Source of the DNA: Chitinolyticbacter albus
GTDB taxonomy: Bacteria > Pseudomonadota > Gammaproteobacteria > Burkholderiales > Chitinibacteraceae
Length of the DNA stretch: 64,000 bases
Reading direction: 5' to 3'
Assembly: GCF_024437655.1 (NCBI RefSeq)
Contig: NZ_JANBVF010000004.1
Span: 1 to 64,000 of the forward strand
Shown: positions 55,156-63,945 of the stretch, piece after piece
Layout: every line of letters begins with the position of its first letter
Numbering within the stretch: the first letter of the stretch is position 1
Made by a program: the position numbers and the translations under genes
The notes under the pieces: generated by a model
Told to the model about the DNA's origin: nothing
The model's database searches: none
Seen by the model: only the letters and a program-made list of their open reading frames with translations

Positions 55156-55581
55156 ATGGCCGGACACCGCCGCCCCCGTCGCGCAATGAACGACATCAAT
55201 GTCGTGCCCTACATCGATGTGATGCTGGTGCTGCTCGTCATCTTCATGGTGACCGCGCCGATGATGCAGCAAGGGACGATCAACCTGCCCTCGGTGGGCG
55301 CCACCACCGACCGCGAACTTGCCGCCAAGCCCTTGCGCGTCGAGATCGACGGCAGCGGCCAGCTCAAGCTGATCGTCGACGGCGCCAGCAGCGCCGCCGC
55401 CGACAATACCGCGCTGGTTGCCGCCATCCAGGGCCAGCTCGCTGCCACGCCGGATCGGCCGGTGGTGATCGCCGCCGACAAGGACGTGAAGTACGAAGTG
55501 GTGATGCAGACCATGGACGCCCTGCGCCGTGCCCAGGTGCCGCGCGTGGGTCTCCTGGTGGAGCAGAAGCCGGGACAATGA
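55156..55581 (+). CDS. tolR: Tol-Pal protein TolR
   Basis: A 141-residue single-span protein. MNDINVVPYIDVMLVLLVIFMVT (about 11-33) holds the proton-relay Asp near residue 20. The periplasmic domain ends KDVKYEVVMQTMDALRRAQVPRVGLL, as in the TolR fold that binds peptidoglycan. ATG 55156 with GGGGA upstream, 10 bases after tolQ. The stop overlaps tolA (ATGA). Confidence 0.96.
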   Translation: MAGHRRPRRAMNDINVVPYIDVMLVLLVIFMVTAPMMQQGTINLPSVGATTDRELAAKPLRVEIDGSGQLKLIVDGASSAAADNTALVAAIQGQLAATPDRPVVIAADKDVKYEVVMQTMDALRRAQVPRVGLLVEQKPGQ

Positions 55582-56384
55582 GCCCCCGACTCCAGCTCCA
55601 AGCGCGCGAGGCGCACCAGGGACTGAGCTTCGCGCTCGCCATCGTCGTGCACCTGCTGTTCGGCGCCTTCCTGCTGATCTCGGTGCAATGGCAGACCCAG
55701 AAGCCCGAGCCGGTGGTGGTCGAGCTATGGGGGCCGCCGCCAGCGGCGCCCGCCCAGCAGCGCGATGCGAAGCCGGAAAAGGTGCGGCCGGAACCGCCGC
55801 GTCTGCCACAGCCCGAGGTCAAGGATCCGGACATCGCCACCGAACGCGTCAAGCCCAAGCCGACGCCGGTCAAGCCCACGCCCACAAAAGCGCCCAAGGC
55901 CACGCCGACGCCGAAGCCTGCGCCGACGCAACCGCCCAAGGCCAAACCGACGCCCAAGCCCAAGAGCGAGATGGACGATGCACTGTCGATGGACAACCTG
56001 CTCAAGCCCGGCGCCAAGCCGCAGCCGGGCGGCAAGGCCGGCGGCCAGGGCAGCAATCCGGATGCACCGGCGGGAAGCACCGGGCGGGGCAGCAGCGCTT
56101 CCGGGCTGGAGAGCTACGCCGGCCGTGTGCGCGACCTGATCCGTTCCCGCCTGATCTACGACGACACGAGCGCCGGGAACCCGAACGCGGTCTACAAGAT
56201 CAGTCTGTTGCCCAGCGGAGAAATCCAGAGTGCGACGCTGGTGCGCTCCTCGGGCGACGCCGCCTATAACGAGGCCACGTATCGCGCCATCATGGCGCTG
56301 GGCCAGTTCCCGCCGCTACCGTCGAACAAGCCGTTCACCGGCGGCGAGCGTGAATGGACGATTACCTTTCGCCTGCGCGACTGA
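55578..56384 (+). CDS. tolA: TolA with a proline-rich periplasmic arm
   Basis: A 268-residue TolA. One N-terminal span (FALAIVVHLLFGAFLLISVQWQ, about 16-37). The periplasmic arm (about 50-150) is a Pro/Lys/Thr repeat region (KPKPTPVKPTPTKAPKATPT and on), like TonB, and not the long Ala/Lys helix of enteric TolA. The C-terminal domain (about 175-268) starts SYAGRVRDLIRSRLIY and ends GEREWTITFRLRD. It binds TolB and Pal. It overlaps tolR by 4 bases. Confidence 0.92.
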   Translation: MSPRLQLQAREAHQGLSFALAIVVHLLFGAFLLISVQWQTQKPEPVVVELWGPPPAAPAQQRDAKPEKVRPEPPRLPQPEVKDPDIATERVKPKPTPVKPTPTKAPKATPTPKPAPTQPPKAKPTPKPKSEMDDALSMDNLLKPGAKPQPGGKAGGQGSNPDAPAGSTGRGSSASGLESYAGRVRDLIRSRLIYDDTSAGNPNAVYKISLLPSGEIQSATLVRSSGDAAYNEATYRAIMALGQFPPLPSNKPFTGGEREWTITFRLRD

Positions 56385-56411
56385 CGCGGCGGAAATGACC
56401 AGGAGAAACGC

Positions 56412-57683
56412 GTGCTGAGAGCCCTGCTGAAATGGACGATGGCGAGCCTGCTGCTCGCCGCCACCGCCCGCGCCGACATGACCATCGAAGTGGTCGGCGT
56501 CGGCGCCAATCAGTATCCGATCGCCGTCGCACCATTCCAGAACGAGGTGAGCCAGTCGCAACCGATCAGCACCGTGATCAGCGACGATCTGGCGCGCAGC
56601 GGCCTGTTCAAAGTGATCGGCGCCGGCAATCTCTCCCCCGTGCCCTATACCGACGCGCAGGTGCCGCATGGCGAGTTGACCACGCGCGGCGCACAGCACG
56701 CCGTGGTCGGCCAGGTCACGCCGGCAGGCGACGGCACGCTGGCGGTGAAGTTCTGGCTGGTTGATCTGGCGACCAAGCAGACGCTGATCGCCCACGAGAA
56801 ACGCGCCAAGCCCACCCAGCTGCGTCGCGTGGCGCACCAGATCGCCGACATGATCTACGAGAAGATCGCCGGCGAGCCCGGTGCCTTTTCCAGCCGCATC
56901 GCCTACGTGGTCAAGACCGGTACGCGCTACCAGCTGCAGGTAGCCGACGCCGATGGTTATGGTGCGCAGACCCTCGTCGCATCGAACGAACCCATCATGT
57001 CGCCCAAGTGGTCGCCCGAAGGCGGGCGCCTGGCCTATGTGTCGTTCGAGGCCAAGAAGCCCATCGTCTACGTGCAGGAGCTCGCCGCCGGCAAGCGCTG
57101 GCAGGCGGCCGCGTTCAAGGGCAGCAACTCGGCGCCCGCCTGGTCGCCGGATGGCCAGACGCTGGCCGTGGTGCTGACGCGTGATGGCGGCAGCCAGATC
57201 TTCACCGTGCCGGTCGCGGGCGGCACGCCACGCCGGCTGACCACCACCGGTGAAATCAATACCGAGCCCTACTACACGCCGGACGGTGGCAGCATCCTGT
57301 TTACGTCCGATCGCGGCGGCAGCCCGCAAATCTACAAGATGCCAGCCGCTGGCGGCGCGGCCGAACGCATCTCCTTCAGCGGGGGTTACAACGCCTCGCC
57401 CAAGCTGTCGCGCGACGGCAAGACGCTCACTTACATCACCCGCGACGGCGGCTACCGCGTGGCGGTGATGGATATGGCCAGCCGCCAGGTTCAGGTGCTG
57501 ACCGATACCCATCTCGACGATTCGCCAACCTTCGCGCCCAACGGCCGCATGATCCTGTACGAAACGGATATCGGCGGTCGCGGCACGCTGGCCGCCGTCT
57601 CGCGCGATGGCCGGGTCAAGCAGCGGCTGCGCGCGCAGGCCGGTGACGTACGCCAGCCGGCGTGGGGCCCCATGGTCCGTTAA
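56412..57683 (+). CDS. tolB: Tol-Pal periplasmic protein TolB
   Basis: A 423-residue protein with a signal peptide (MASLLLAATARA, cleavage near residue 22). An N-terminal alpha/beta domain (PIAVAPFQNEVSQSQPISTVISDDLARSGLF) is followed by a six-bladed propeller with PD40 repeats: SPKWSPEGGRLAYVSF, APAWSPDGQTLAVVLT, EPYYTPDGGSILFTSD, SPKLSRDGKTLTYIT and SPTFAPNGRMILYET. It shuttles between Pal and TolA. The start is GTG 56412 with AGGAG upstream. Confidence 0.97.
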   Translation: MLRALLKWTMASLLLAATARADMTIEVVGVGANQYPIAVAPFQNEVSQSQPISTVISDDLARSGLFKVIGAGNLSPVPYTDAQVPHGELTTRGAQHAVVGQVTPAGDGTLAVKFWLVDLATKQTLIAHEKRAKPTQLRRVAHQIADMIYEKIAGEPGAFSSRIAYVVKTGTRYQLQVADADGYGAQTLVASNEPIMSPKWSPEGGRLAYVSFEAKKPIVYVQELAAGKRWQAAAFKGSNSAPAWSPDGQTLAVVLTRDGGSQIFTVPVAGGTPRRLTTTGEINTEPYYTPDGGSILFTSDRGGSPQIYKMPAAGGAAERISFSGGYNASPKLSRDGKTLTYITRDGGYRVAVMDMASRQVQVLTDTHLDDSPTFAPNGRMILYETDIGGRGTLAAVSRDGRVKQRLRAQAGDVRQPAWGPMVR

Positions 57684-57833
57684 GCGGGGGCGAATGGCAT
57701 GTCAGCATGCCGCCCGGACCTGTAAGCTCCGCCAGCTATATTGAGGCTTTCGCAAGTTCAGGCCGGACAGGAATCCAGCCATGCGCACGGCGAGCGCCGT
57801 GCAGGCAATCACGATGACGTAGGAGCAAATACC

Positions 57834-58373
57834 ATGAAGAAGATAGCACTCAGCCTGATGATGACCGCCCTGCTCGCCGCATGCTCGAGCACGCCCAAGA
57901 CCGATGGCAGCGGCCAGACCCAGGCACCGGTCACCAACGGCACCGTCATTTCGGGTGCCGGCGGCGACGGCACCAGCGGCAACGATCTTGCGCAAAAGGG
58001 CTACAACCCGCTGACCGACCCGAACAATCCGCTATCGCAGCGCCGCGTCTATTTCGATTACGACTCCTTCGTCGTCAAGCAGGATTTCACCCCGCTGGTC
58101 GAAACCCATTCCAAGTACCTGCTCGACAACAAGAGTGCGCGCGTCATCGTCCAGGGCCATACCGACAACCGCGGTACCGCCGAATACAACCTGGCGCTGG
58201 GCCAGAAGCGCGCCGACGCCGTGAAGAAGCTGATGAACGCCTACGGTGTGCAGGATGCCCAGATCGAGACGGTGAGCTTCGGCGAGGAAAAACCGCTGGA
58301 GCAGGGCGATACCGAAGAGGCGTGGGAACGCAACCGTCGCGCCGAGATCGTCTACCCCGGCGAGCAGCAGTAA
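57834..58373 (+). CDS. pal: peptidoglycan-associated lipoprotein Pal
   Basis: A 179-residue outer-membrane lipoprotein. The lipobox LLAA-C puts the modified Cys at residue 16. A flexible linker (18-60) leads to the OmpA-like domain (about 65-179): VYFDYDSFVVKQDF, HSKYLLDNKSARVIVQGHTDNRGTAEYNLALG and NRRAEIVYPG. The Asp and Arg of HTDNRGT and the later R bind diaminopimelate. ATG 57834 with AGGAG upstream; 31 upstream codons are dropped. Confidence 0.97.
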   Translation: MKKIALSLMMTALLAACSSTPKTDGSGQTQAPVTNGTVISGAGGDGTSGNDLAQKGYNPLTDPNNPLSQRRVYFDYDSFVVKQDFTPLVETHSKYLLDNKSARVIVQGHTDNRGTAEYNLALGQKRADAVKKLMNAYGVQDAQIETVSFGEEKPLEQGDTEEAWERNRRAEIVYPGEQQ

Positions 58374-58563
58374 GAACCTGTTCAATGTCATTTCACCGCA
58401 GCGTTCGGGGCAGTGCCTGCAGCGATCCCGACGGGCCGGCGCTGTGGCGAAAAGGCGTTGAACAGGCTCTCGGCCGCGTCGCGACGCTTGCCCCGCGCGA
58501 CGCGCCCTCTTAGTCTTGCGGCGACGGCCTTGCCGTCGCCGCTTTCACGAACGGAACCCGCCC

Positions 58564-59295
58564 ATGAAACAGCCGCAACTCAGACTGCTTGCACTCGCCA
58601 CCGCGCTCGCCCTTAGCATGCCGGCCCATGCCTTCCTGTCCGATAGTCAGGCCCGCGAGGACATCGCAACGCTGCAGACCCAGGTGAAGCAGCAACAGGA
58701 CAAGCTGACCCAGCTGGAAGCCGCGTCGCGCCGCATTGTCGATCTGACCAACCAGATCGAGGCGCTGAAGCAGGAGATCGCCAACCTGCGCGGTCAGGTC
58801 GAGGTGCTGCAGTACAACGCGCAGGCGACCGAGAAGCGGCAGAAGGATCTGTATGTCGACCTCGACAACCGGGTACGCGCGATCGAGGAAGCCGCGGTGC
58901 AGCAGGCCCAGGCACAACAGGCCGCCAACACCCAGTCGCTCGATGCGGCCATTGCGCTGTCGCGCAACGGCAAGCACAAGGAGGCAGTGCCGGCACTGAA
59001 GCGCTTCCTCACGCAGAACCCGGGCAGCGACAAGGCCCCCGAAGCGATGTACTGGCTGGGCACCAGCCAGACCGCGCTCAAGGACTACAAGGGCGCGGCC
59101 GCCTCGTACAGCGAGGTGGTGAACGTCGCACCCAATGATCCGGTGGCGCCCGACGCGCTGTTCGGCCTGGCGGTCGTTTCCAACGCCAAGGGCGACAAGA
59201 AGGGCGCGCGCGGCTACCTGCTGCAGCTGATCGAGAAGTATCCGGATTCGGACAAGGCCGAAGCGGCCAAGAAGGCGCTGATCGCCGTCGATTGA
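58564..59295 (+). CDS. cpoB: Tol-Pal accessory protein CpoB (YbgF)
   Basis: A 243-residue periplasmic protein that couples Tol energy with peptidoglycan synthesis by PBP1B. A signal peptide (1-20, SMPAHA) is followed by a trimerising coiled coil (about 28-110: TLQTQVKQQQDKLTQLEAAS and ALKQEIANLRGQVEVLQYN). A TPR domain (about 130-243: AIALSRNGKHKEAVPALKRFL, AMYWLGTSQTALKDYKGAAASY, ALFGLAVVSNAKGDKKGARGYL) ends the protein. ATG 58564. A gap of 190 bases separates it from pal. Confidence 0.94.
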   Translation: MKQPQLRLLALATALALSMPAHAFLSDSQAREDIATLQTQVKQQQDKLTQLEAASRRIVDLTNQIEALKQEIANLRGQVEVLQYNAQATEKRQKDLYVDLDNRVRAIEEAAVQQAQAQQAANTQSLDAAIALSRNGKHKEAVPALKRFLTQNPGSDKAPEAMYWLGTSQTALKDYKGAAASYSEVVNVAPNDPVAPDALFGLAVVSNAKGDKKGARGYLLQLIEKYPDSDKAEAAKKALIAVD

Positions 59296-59442
59296 TCGCA
59301 GCGGCAAGCCGCTGATTCGGCGAGACTTTTTTCGCCACCCGGCTTACAATACGCATCGGCCGTACCGCAGGCGATTTCCTGCAAGGGCGGCCGTTGTGTT
59401 TTCCACCGTCCGTCGGGCTGTCTACCCGGCAAGGAGCTTCCC

Positions 59443-60090
59443 ATGCGCGTCGACAGCCTGCGCATCACCGAGATTTTCCATTCGCTGCAAGGCGAGACCA
59501 GCCGCATCGGCCTGCCGACCGTGTTCGTGCGCCTCACCGGCTGCCCACTGCGCTGCACCTGGTGCGATTCCGCTTACGCCTTCACCGGCGGCGAAACGAT
59601 GACGCTCGATGCCATCGTCGAGCGCGTCGCGGGCTTTGGCGCCCGCCATGTCTGCGTCACTGGCGGCGAGCCGCTGGCGCAAAAACCCGTGCATGCACTG
59701 ATGACCCGCTTGTGCGACGCCGGGTACAGCGTCAGCCTGGAAACCAGCGGCGCGCTGCCGGTGGACGAAGTCGATCCGCGCGTGTCGCGCATCGTCGACC
59801 TCAAGGCCCCCGGCTCGGGCGAAGTCGCCAGGAACCTGTGGTCCAACCTCGATGTGCTCACGCGCAATGACGAAATCAAGTTCGTGCTGGCCGATCGCGG
59901 CGACTACGACTGGGCGCGCCAGGTAATCGCCGAGCGTGGCCTCGCCGATATCGCGCCAGTGCTGTTCTCGCCGGTGTGGGAGACGCTGCCGCCGGCCCGG
60001 CTCGCCGAATGGGTGGTGGCGGACAAACTGCCGGTGCGCATGCAGGTGCAGTTGCACAAGATCCTGTGGGGCGAGAAACCCGGCGTATAA
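59443..60090 (+). CDS. queE: 7-carboxy-7-deazaguanine synthase QueE
   Basis: A 215-residue radical SAM enzyme that turns carboxytetrahydropterin into 7-carboxy-7-deazaguanine for queuosine tRNA modification. SLQGETSRIGLPTVFVRLTGC leads to the cluster motif CPLRCTWCDSAYAF (C-x3-C-x2-C, about 28-35). VCVTGGEPLAQK is the SAM-binding GGEP motif. ATG 59443 with AAGGAG upstream. queC follows, with a small frame between. Confidence 0.95.
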   Translation: MRVDSLRITEIFHSLQGETSRIGLPTVFVRLTGCPLRCTWCDSAYAFTGGETMTLDAIVERVAGFGARHVCVTGGEPLAQKPVHALMTRLCDAGYSVSLETSGALPVDEVDPRVSRIVDLKAPGSGEVARNLWSNLDVLTRNDEIKFVLADRGDYDWARQVIAERGLADIAPVLFSPVWETLPPARLAEWVVADKLPVRMQVQLHKILWGEKPGV

Positions 60091-60163
60091 GCATGTCGGC
60101 ACCGAAGCCCGGCAAGTGCCGGGCCTGCGCCTAAACTGGCTTATCCCGCTCCGCCTGCCCACC

Positions 60164-60352
60164 ATGCCGCTCAAATGCCTGTTGGTCCGTTTCCGCGATC
60201 AGCCCGAGCGCACCCGCGCCACGCGGGTGCTGTGGGGCGGCGGCGCCGTGATCGCCCGCTTCTTCCGGACCCCTCTCTATCACCCCCTCGCCGAGCCCGC
60301 GCTCAAGGCCCTGGTGCCCGCGCCTGCGGCGCTGGTCAGCGACAAGGACTAA
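60164..60352 (+). CDS. small hypothetical protein between queE and queC
   Basis: A 62-residue frame with ATG at 60164 and stop two bases before the queC ATG. It is basic at the start ([21 protein letters not shown]), then [17 protein letters not shown] and an Ala/Pro-rich end. I do not recognise it. The compact fit between two queuosine genes supports a real small gene; high G+C makes such frames common by chance. No strong ribosome binding site is visible. Confidence 0.35.
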   Translation: MPLKCLLVRFRDQPERTRATRVLWGGGAVIARFFRTPLYHPLAEPALKALVPAPAALVSDKD

Positions 60353-60354
60353 CC

Positions 60355-61053
60355 ATGACCACAGCCAAACCCGCCATCATCCTGCTCTCGGGCGGGCTCG
60401 ATTCAGCTACCTGCCTCGCCTTGGCGCGCGGCGCCGGTTTCGCGCCGTACGCGCTGTCGTTCGACTATGGCCAGCGCCACAACGCTGAACTCAAGGCCGC
60501 CGCCCGCGTCGCCGCCGCGCTCGGCGCCGTCGAGCACCGTATCGCGCGCATCGATCTCGCCGCTTTTGGTGGATCGGCGCTGACCGACGCCAGCATCGAC
60601 GTGCCTGTGGATGGCGTGGTCGACGGCGAGATTCCCGTCACCTACGTGCCGGCGCGCAACACCATCCTGCTCTCCTACGCGTTGGCCTGGGCCGAGGTGC
60701 TGAAGGCCGACGACATCTACATCGGTGTGAACGCGGTCGACTACTCCGGCTACCCGGACTGCCGGCCCGAATACATCGCCGCCTTCCAGGCCATGGCCCG
60801 CCTTGCGACCAAAGTCGGCGTCGAGGGCTCGCCCCTGACCATCCACACCCCGCTGATCCAGCTTTCCAAAGCCGAGATCGTGCAGACCGGCACCCAGCTT
60901 GGTGTCGACTACGGCCTCACCGTGAGTTGCTACCAGGCCGACGACGACGGTCGCGCCTGCGGCGCTTGCGACGCGTGCCGGCTGCGCCGCGCCGGCTTCG
61001 AGGCTGCCGGCGTGCCTGATCCGACGCGTTATCGGGCCGTTTCCCGCACGTAA
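60355..61053 (+). CDS. queC: 7-cyano-7-deazaguanine synthase QueC
   Basis: A 232-residue PP-loop enzyme that converts 7-carboxy-7-deazaguanine to preQ0 with ATP and ammonia. PP-loop [15 protein letters not shown] (about 10-24), [34 protein letters not shown] and [15 protein letters not shown] are diagnostic. Zinc cysteines are at SCYQ and in [14 protein letters not shown] 60355. It ends inside the convergent serine hydrolase gene (25-base overlap). Confidence 0.96.
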   Translation: MTTAKPAIILLSGGLDSATCLALARGAGFAPYALSFDYGQRHNAELKAAARVAAALGAVEHRIARIDLAAFGGSALTDASIDVPVDGVVDGEIPVTYVPARNTILLSYALAWAEVLKADDIYIGVNAVDYSGYPDCRPEYIAAFQAMARLATKVGVEGSPLTIHTPLIQLSKAEIVQTGTQLGVDYGLTVSCYQADDDGRACGACDACRLRRAGFEAAGVPDPTRYRAVSRT

Positions 61054-62294
61054 TCGCGCGTCGCGCCATCAGGTGCGATCACGCGCAGCCAGCCGTCACG
61101 ATGCAGCTCCAGCCGTTCGTCGAAGGCGTCGGCCCGCCAGTACTGGACCAATCCGTTATCTGCATGGGGGCGGATGCGGTAACGGCACGGTGCGCCGTAA
61201 TCACGTGCCCTATCCAGCCAACCACGCTCGGCATCGAGTTGCACTTGCGTACCCGCGCCATCCCGGTAGCGATCGCTAGCCCAAGGAGCGGTCGCGGCGA
61301 TGGCGGGCGGATAAGCCGGCCGGGTTTCACCGAGTGCCAGCCCCAGCACGCGGCGGGCCGTGGCCAGTGCCGGGGTTGAGGCGGTGTTGAACAGCACGAC
61401 GGCACAGGTACGGCGCGCCGGTAGTCCGAGCAGCATGGCGGTATAGCCGTTCACGTCCCCCATGTGGCCAACACTGCGCCAGCGCTGCCCGTCGACGACG
61501 AGCTCATCCAGCCACCAGCCACAACCGAAGTCGCCCGTCGGCCCTGCCATCATCAGTGCCGTGTGTTGTGCATCGAGCACTGCGCCTTCGTTCAATGCCA
61601 GCCACCAGCGCGCCAGATCGCCGGCCGAGGCGGCAAGATCGTAGGCTCCGAAGGCGACACTGGGATCGAGCGATAACGCGTGGGGTCGCCCCGCCAGCAA
61701 CTGGTGCCCGCGGTTTGTCGCGGTTGCCATTGCTCCGGTTTGTGATAGCCCCAGCGGCCGCCAGAACAGCGCGTCGAGCAAGGCGTGGAAAGGCTGATCG
61801 CTCACCCGCTCGGCCACGCGAGCCAACGCCAGGTAGCCGGTGTTGCTGTAGTGCGATGCGTCGCCTGGCTCGGCCAGCAGCGGCGCAGCCGCCACCCGCC
61901 GGATCAGCACTTCCGGCGCCTGCGGCGTCTGCATCAGTGTCGGCCAGTAGTCCGGCAGCGCGGTGTGGTTGCCCAGCCCGCTGCGGTGGCGCAACAGCTG
62001 GTGCAGCGTGATCCGCGGATCGAGCCCGCACTCGGGCAGGTAGCGGGTGACCGGGTCGGCGAGATCCAGCTGGCCCTGCTGCGCCAGGGTGAGGATGGCG
62101 GCGGCGGTAAAGCTCTTGCTGAGCGAGCCGACGCGAAAGCGGCTATCGATCCCGTTACGCGCCGTGCCCTGGCTATCGGCCAACCCGAACGCGCGCTGTG
62201 CCAACGGCGCGCCGTCGGCGAACACGGCGATCACGCCATGCAGTTCGGCGTGCGCGGCAAGTTGGTCTAGGTAGGTATCGAGGGCGGCGGTCAT
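61029..62294 (-). CDS. serine hydrolase, class C beta-lactamase/DD-peptidase fold
   Basis: A 421-residue protein of the beta-lactamase-like serine hydrolase family (EstB, AmpC-related, DD-peptidase). The nucleophile is in [16 protein letters not shown] (S-x-x-K, about residue 57). The Tyr motif is [13 protein letters not shown] (Y-x-N, about 142) and the third motif HMGDVNG (H-x-G, about 265). The C-terminal quarter is a small beta domain. No signal peptide is evident, so a cytoplasmic esterase or peptidase is likely. ATG 62294 is used; GTG at 62318 is an alternative. The substrate is unknown. Confidence 0.88.
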   Translation of the reverse strand: MTAALDTYLDQLAAHAELHGVIAVFADGAPLAQRAFGLADSQGTARNGIDSRFRVGSLSKSFTAAAILTLAQQGQLDLADPVTRYLPECGLDPRITLHQLLRHRSGLGNHTALPDYWPTLMQTPQAPEVLIRRVAAAPLLAEPGDASHYSNTGYLALARVAERVSDQPFHALLDALFWRPLGLSQTGAMATATNRGHQLLAGRPHALSLDPSVAFGAYDLAASAGDLARWWLALNEGAVLDAQHTALMMAGPTGDFGCGWWLDELVVDGQRWRSVGHMGDVNGYTAMLLGLPARRTCAVVLFNTASTPALATARRVLGLALGETRPAYPPAIAATAPWASDRYRDGAGTQVQLDAERGWLDRARDYGAPCRYRIRPHADNGLVQYWRADAFDERLELHRDGWLRVIAPDGATRDYVRETAR

Positions 62295-62645
62295 GGCACG
62301 AGCGGGCAAAACCGCCACGCTGCCTCACCGCGATCGGCGTGGCAACTGCCCGGCCTGCCCTGCGGCTTGACCTCGCCAGCTGCAATGGGGGTCGTCCAGG
62401 CCGCGCGCACCAATCAGCGATTCGTGATTGCTGGCGTTTCGGACAAGTCCGAGCGTCACATTTACCAACTGTGCCGACTACGACAGGTGGACTAGATGCT
62501 TACCGAATGGACCATCGCTTACCATTCGTACCGATATATGCCACAGTCATTTGCTCAGCCATGGCCGGCAACGCCTTCCCTTGCTAACTTGTCGTCGCGC
62601 CGTGCACCGTATGCGGCGCGACTAGACCAATACGAGGAGCAGGAG
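62295..62645. other. 351-bp intergenic region upstream of the chitin-binding protein
   Basis: No convincing gene is seen. The half near the plus-strand gene is less G+C-rich than the genome and holds a CGGAC-AA-GTCCG hairpin near 62439-62450. The region must contain divergent promoters for the hydrolase and the chitin-binding protein. A GAGGAGCAGGAG sequence just before 62646 is the ribosome binding site. Confidence 0.5.
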
Positions 62646-63824
62646 ATGAAACAGATATTTGTTGGCTTGGCAGCCATGCTGCTGACTACGGGCGCGATGG
62701 CCGCGGCCCCAGCATGGCAGGTAGATGCCGTTTACAACGCTGGCGCGGTTGTCAGTCACGCGGGCCAGACCTATACGGCGAAATGGTGGACACAAAACGA
62801 AGTGCCCGGCGCGGCATGGGGAGCGTGGGCGCTGGTGCCAGTGGCTGGCGAAGACGCGGTCTGGCAAGCCACGGTGGCATACGTCAAAGGCCAGCAAGTC
62901 GTACATGGCACAAACCGTTATGAGGCCAAGTGGTGGACTCAGGGCGAGGAGCCAGGCAGCAACGAATGGGGCGCCTGGACCTTGCTGGGGCCGGTGACGA
63001 AGACCGATCTGCCGTTGACTGGCGTACGCTGGCAACTTGGCCAGAATGCCAGCCACACCACCGCATTGAACTGGTACAGCGACCTGTTGCACCCTGTGCC
63101 CGGCGGGCCGTTTCCATCCGCACTGATTCCCGGCACCGACACCGGCACCGATCATTGGGAAGTCTGGGCCGGCGGGCAGCTGGTTTATCGCAGTGAGGCC
63201 ATCAGCCGCAACCGCCAGGCTTACCCCTGTGACCCCGTTTATGATCCCCGAACCGGACAGAGCCGGGGTTGCGAAAACCCGCCCTTGCTGCAAGACGCCG
63301 TATTGGGTCGAGGCACGCTATACCTGGGAGCCGGCCTCAGCACGCTGACGCTGCGGCTGTGCGATGGCCCGACCCAGCAGTGCTATGTGTCTGCGCCATT
63401 CAACTGGCAGGTGGACGTGGCACCGGTGGTACCGCTGCCGCCACCCAAGCCAGCATTCACCGTGGTGCTGAGCAAGAACCAATGGGGTCAAACCGAGGCC
63501 AGCACCGAGTATCGAACTCCGTTGATTTCCGATCCGCGCGCGCTGGCAACCGGCATAAAGGTGGTCCGTCTTGGCCCACCCGAGCAGGGGGTGCTGTGGG
63601 GCAATGCGAAGACCCTGATCGAAACGCAGGGCTGCCCGCCTGGGCCGAACGGTGAGGCAGTAGCAGAGTGCTACTACCAGCGCGAACGCAATCCGGATAC
63701 CGATCTACCGATTACACCATTCATCGTGAGTGAACCGGGCAGCTACCGCTTGCTGCTGTGTAATCGCGAGGATGGCGATCAATGCACGGCAAGTGACCCT
63801 ATCCACATTGCGCCTCTGCCCTAG
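62646..63824 (+). CDS. secreted protein with two CBM5/12 chitin-binding modules and a duplicated Cys module
   Basis: A 392-residue exported protein. A signal peptide (1-20, ending AMAA) precedes two CBM5/12-type modules (about 21-65 and 70-115), each with the A-x-x-x-Y-x-x-G-x-x-V ... Y-x-A-K-W-W-T-Q-x-E-x-P-G ... W-G-A-W pattern. The rest has no catalytic domain I know. It looks like two related modules (about 120-265 and 275-392). Each has a C-rich loop (CDPVYDPRTGQSRGCENP; CPPGPNGEAVAEC) and ends in L-x-L-C then Q-C-x-x-S (LRLCDGPTQQCYVS; LLLCNREDGDQCTAS). Likely a chitin-surface adhesin or auxiliary protein. ATG 62646. Confidence 0.82.
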   Translation: MKQIFVGLAAMLLTTGAMAAAPAWQVDAVYNAGAVVSHAGQTYTAKWWTQNEVPGAAWGAWALVPVAGEDAVWQATVAYVKGQQVVHGTNRYEAKWWTQGEEPGSNEWGAWTLLGPVTKTDLPLTGVRWQLGQNASHTTALNWYSDLLHPVPGGPFPSALIPGTDTGTDHWEVWAGGQLVYRSEAISRNRQAYPCDPVYDPRTGQSRGCENPPLLQDAVLGRGTLYLGAGLSTLTLRLCDGPTQQCYVSAPFNWQVDVAPVVPLPPPKPAFTVVLSKNQWGQTEASTEYRTPLISDPRALATGIKVVRLGPPEQGVLWGNAKTLIETQGCPPGPNGEAVAECYYQRERNPDTDLPITPFIVSEPGSYRLLLCNREDGDQCTASDPIHIAPLP

Positions 63825-63832
63825 CGCGATCC

Positions 63833-63858
63833 GGCCGCCGTGGTTTCCAGCGGCGGCC
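63833..63858 (+). terminator. hairpin after the chitin-binding protein gene
   Basis: An 8-bp stem GGCCGCCG/CGGCGGCC with a 10-base loop that can pair further (TGG with CCA), nine bases past the stop. No clear T-run, so termination is probable but not certain. Confidence 0.6.
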
Positions 63859-63945
63859 AGACACGCAACACCAGGGATCGGCACGGCAAGTTAACCAATC
63901 GGAACAACTGCCGTTGCCGCATCGGAAGCCGGTGCGGTCAGTGCA

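Noticed and set aside
59296-59442. PreQ1 riboswitch before queE
   Set aside because: The leader is G+C-rich with no A-rich pseudoknot tail or recognisable preQ1-I/II core. I see nothing beyond a ribosome binding site.
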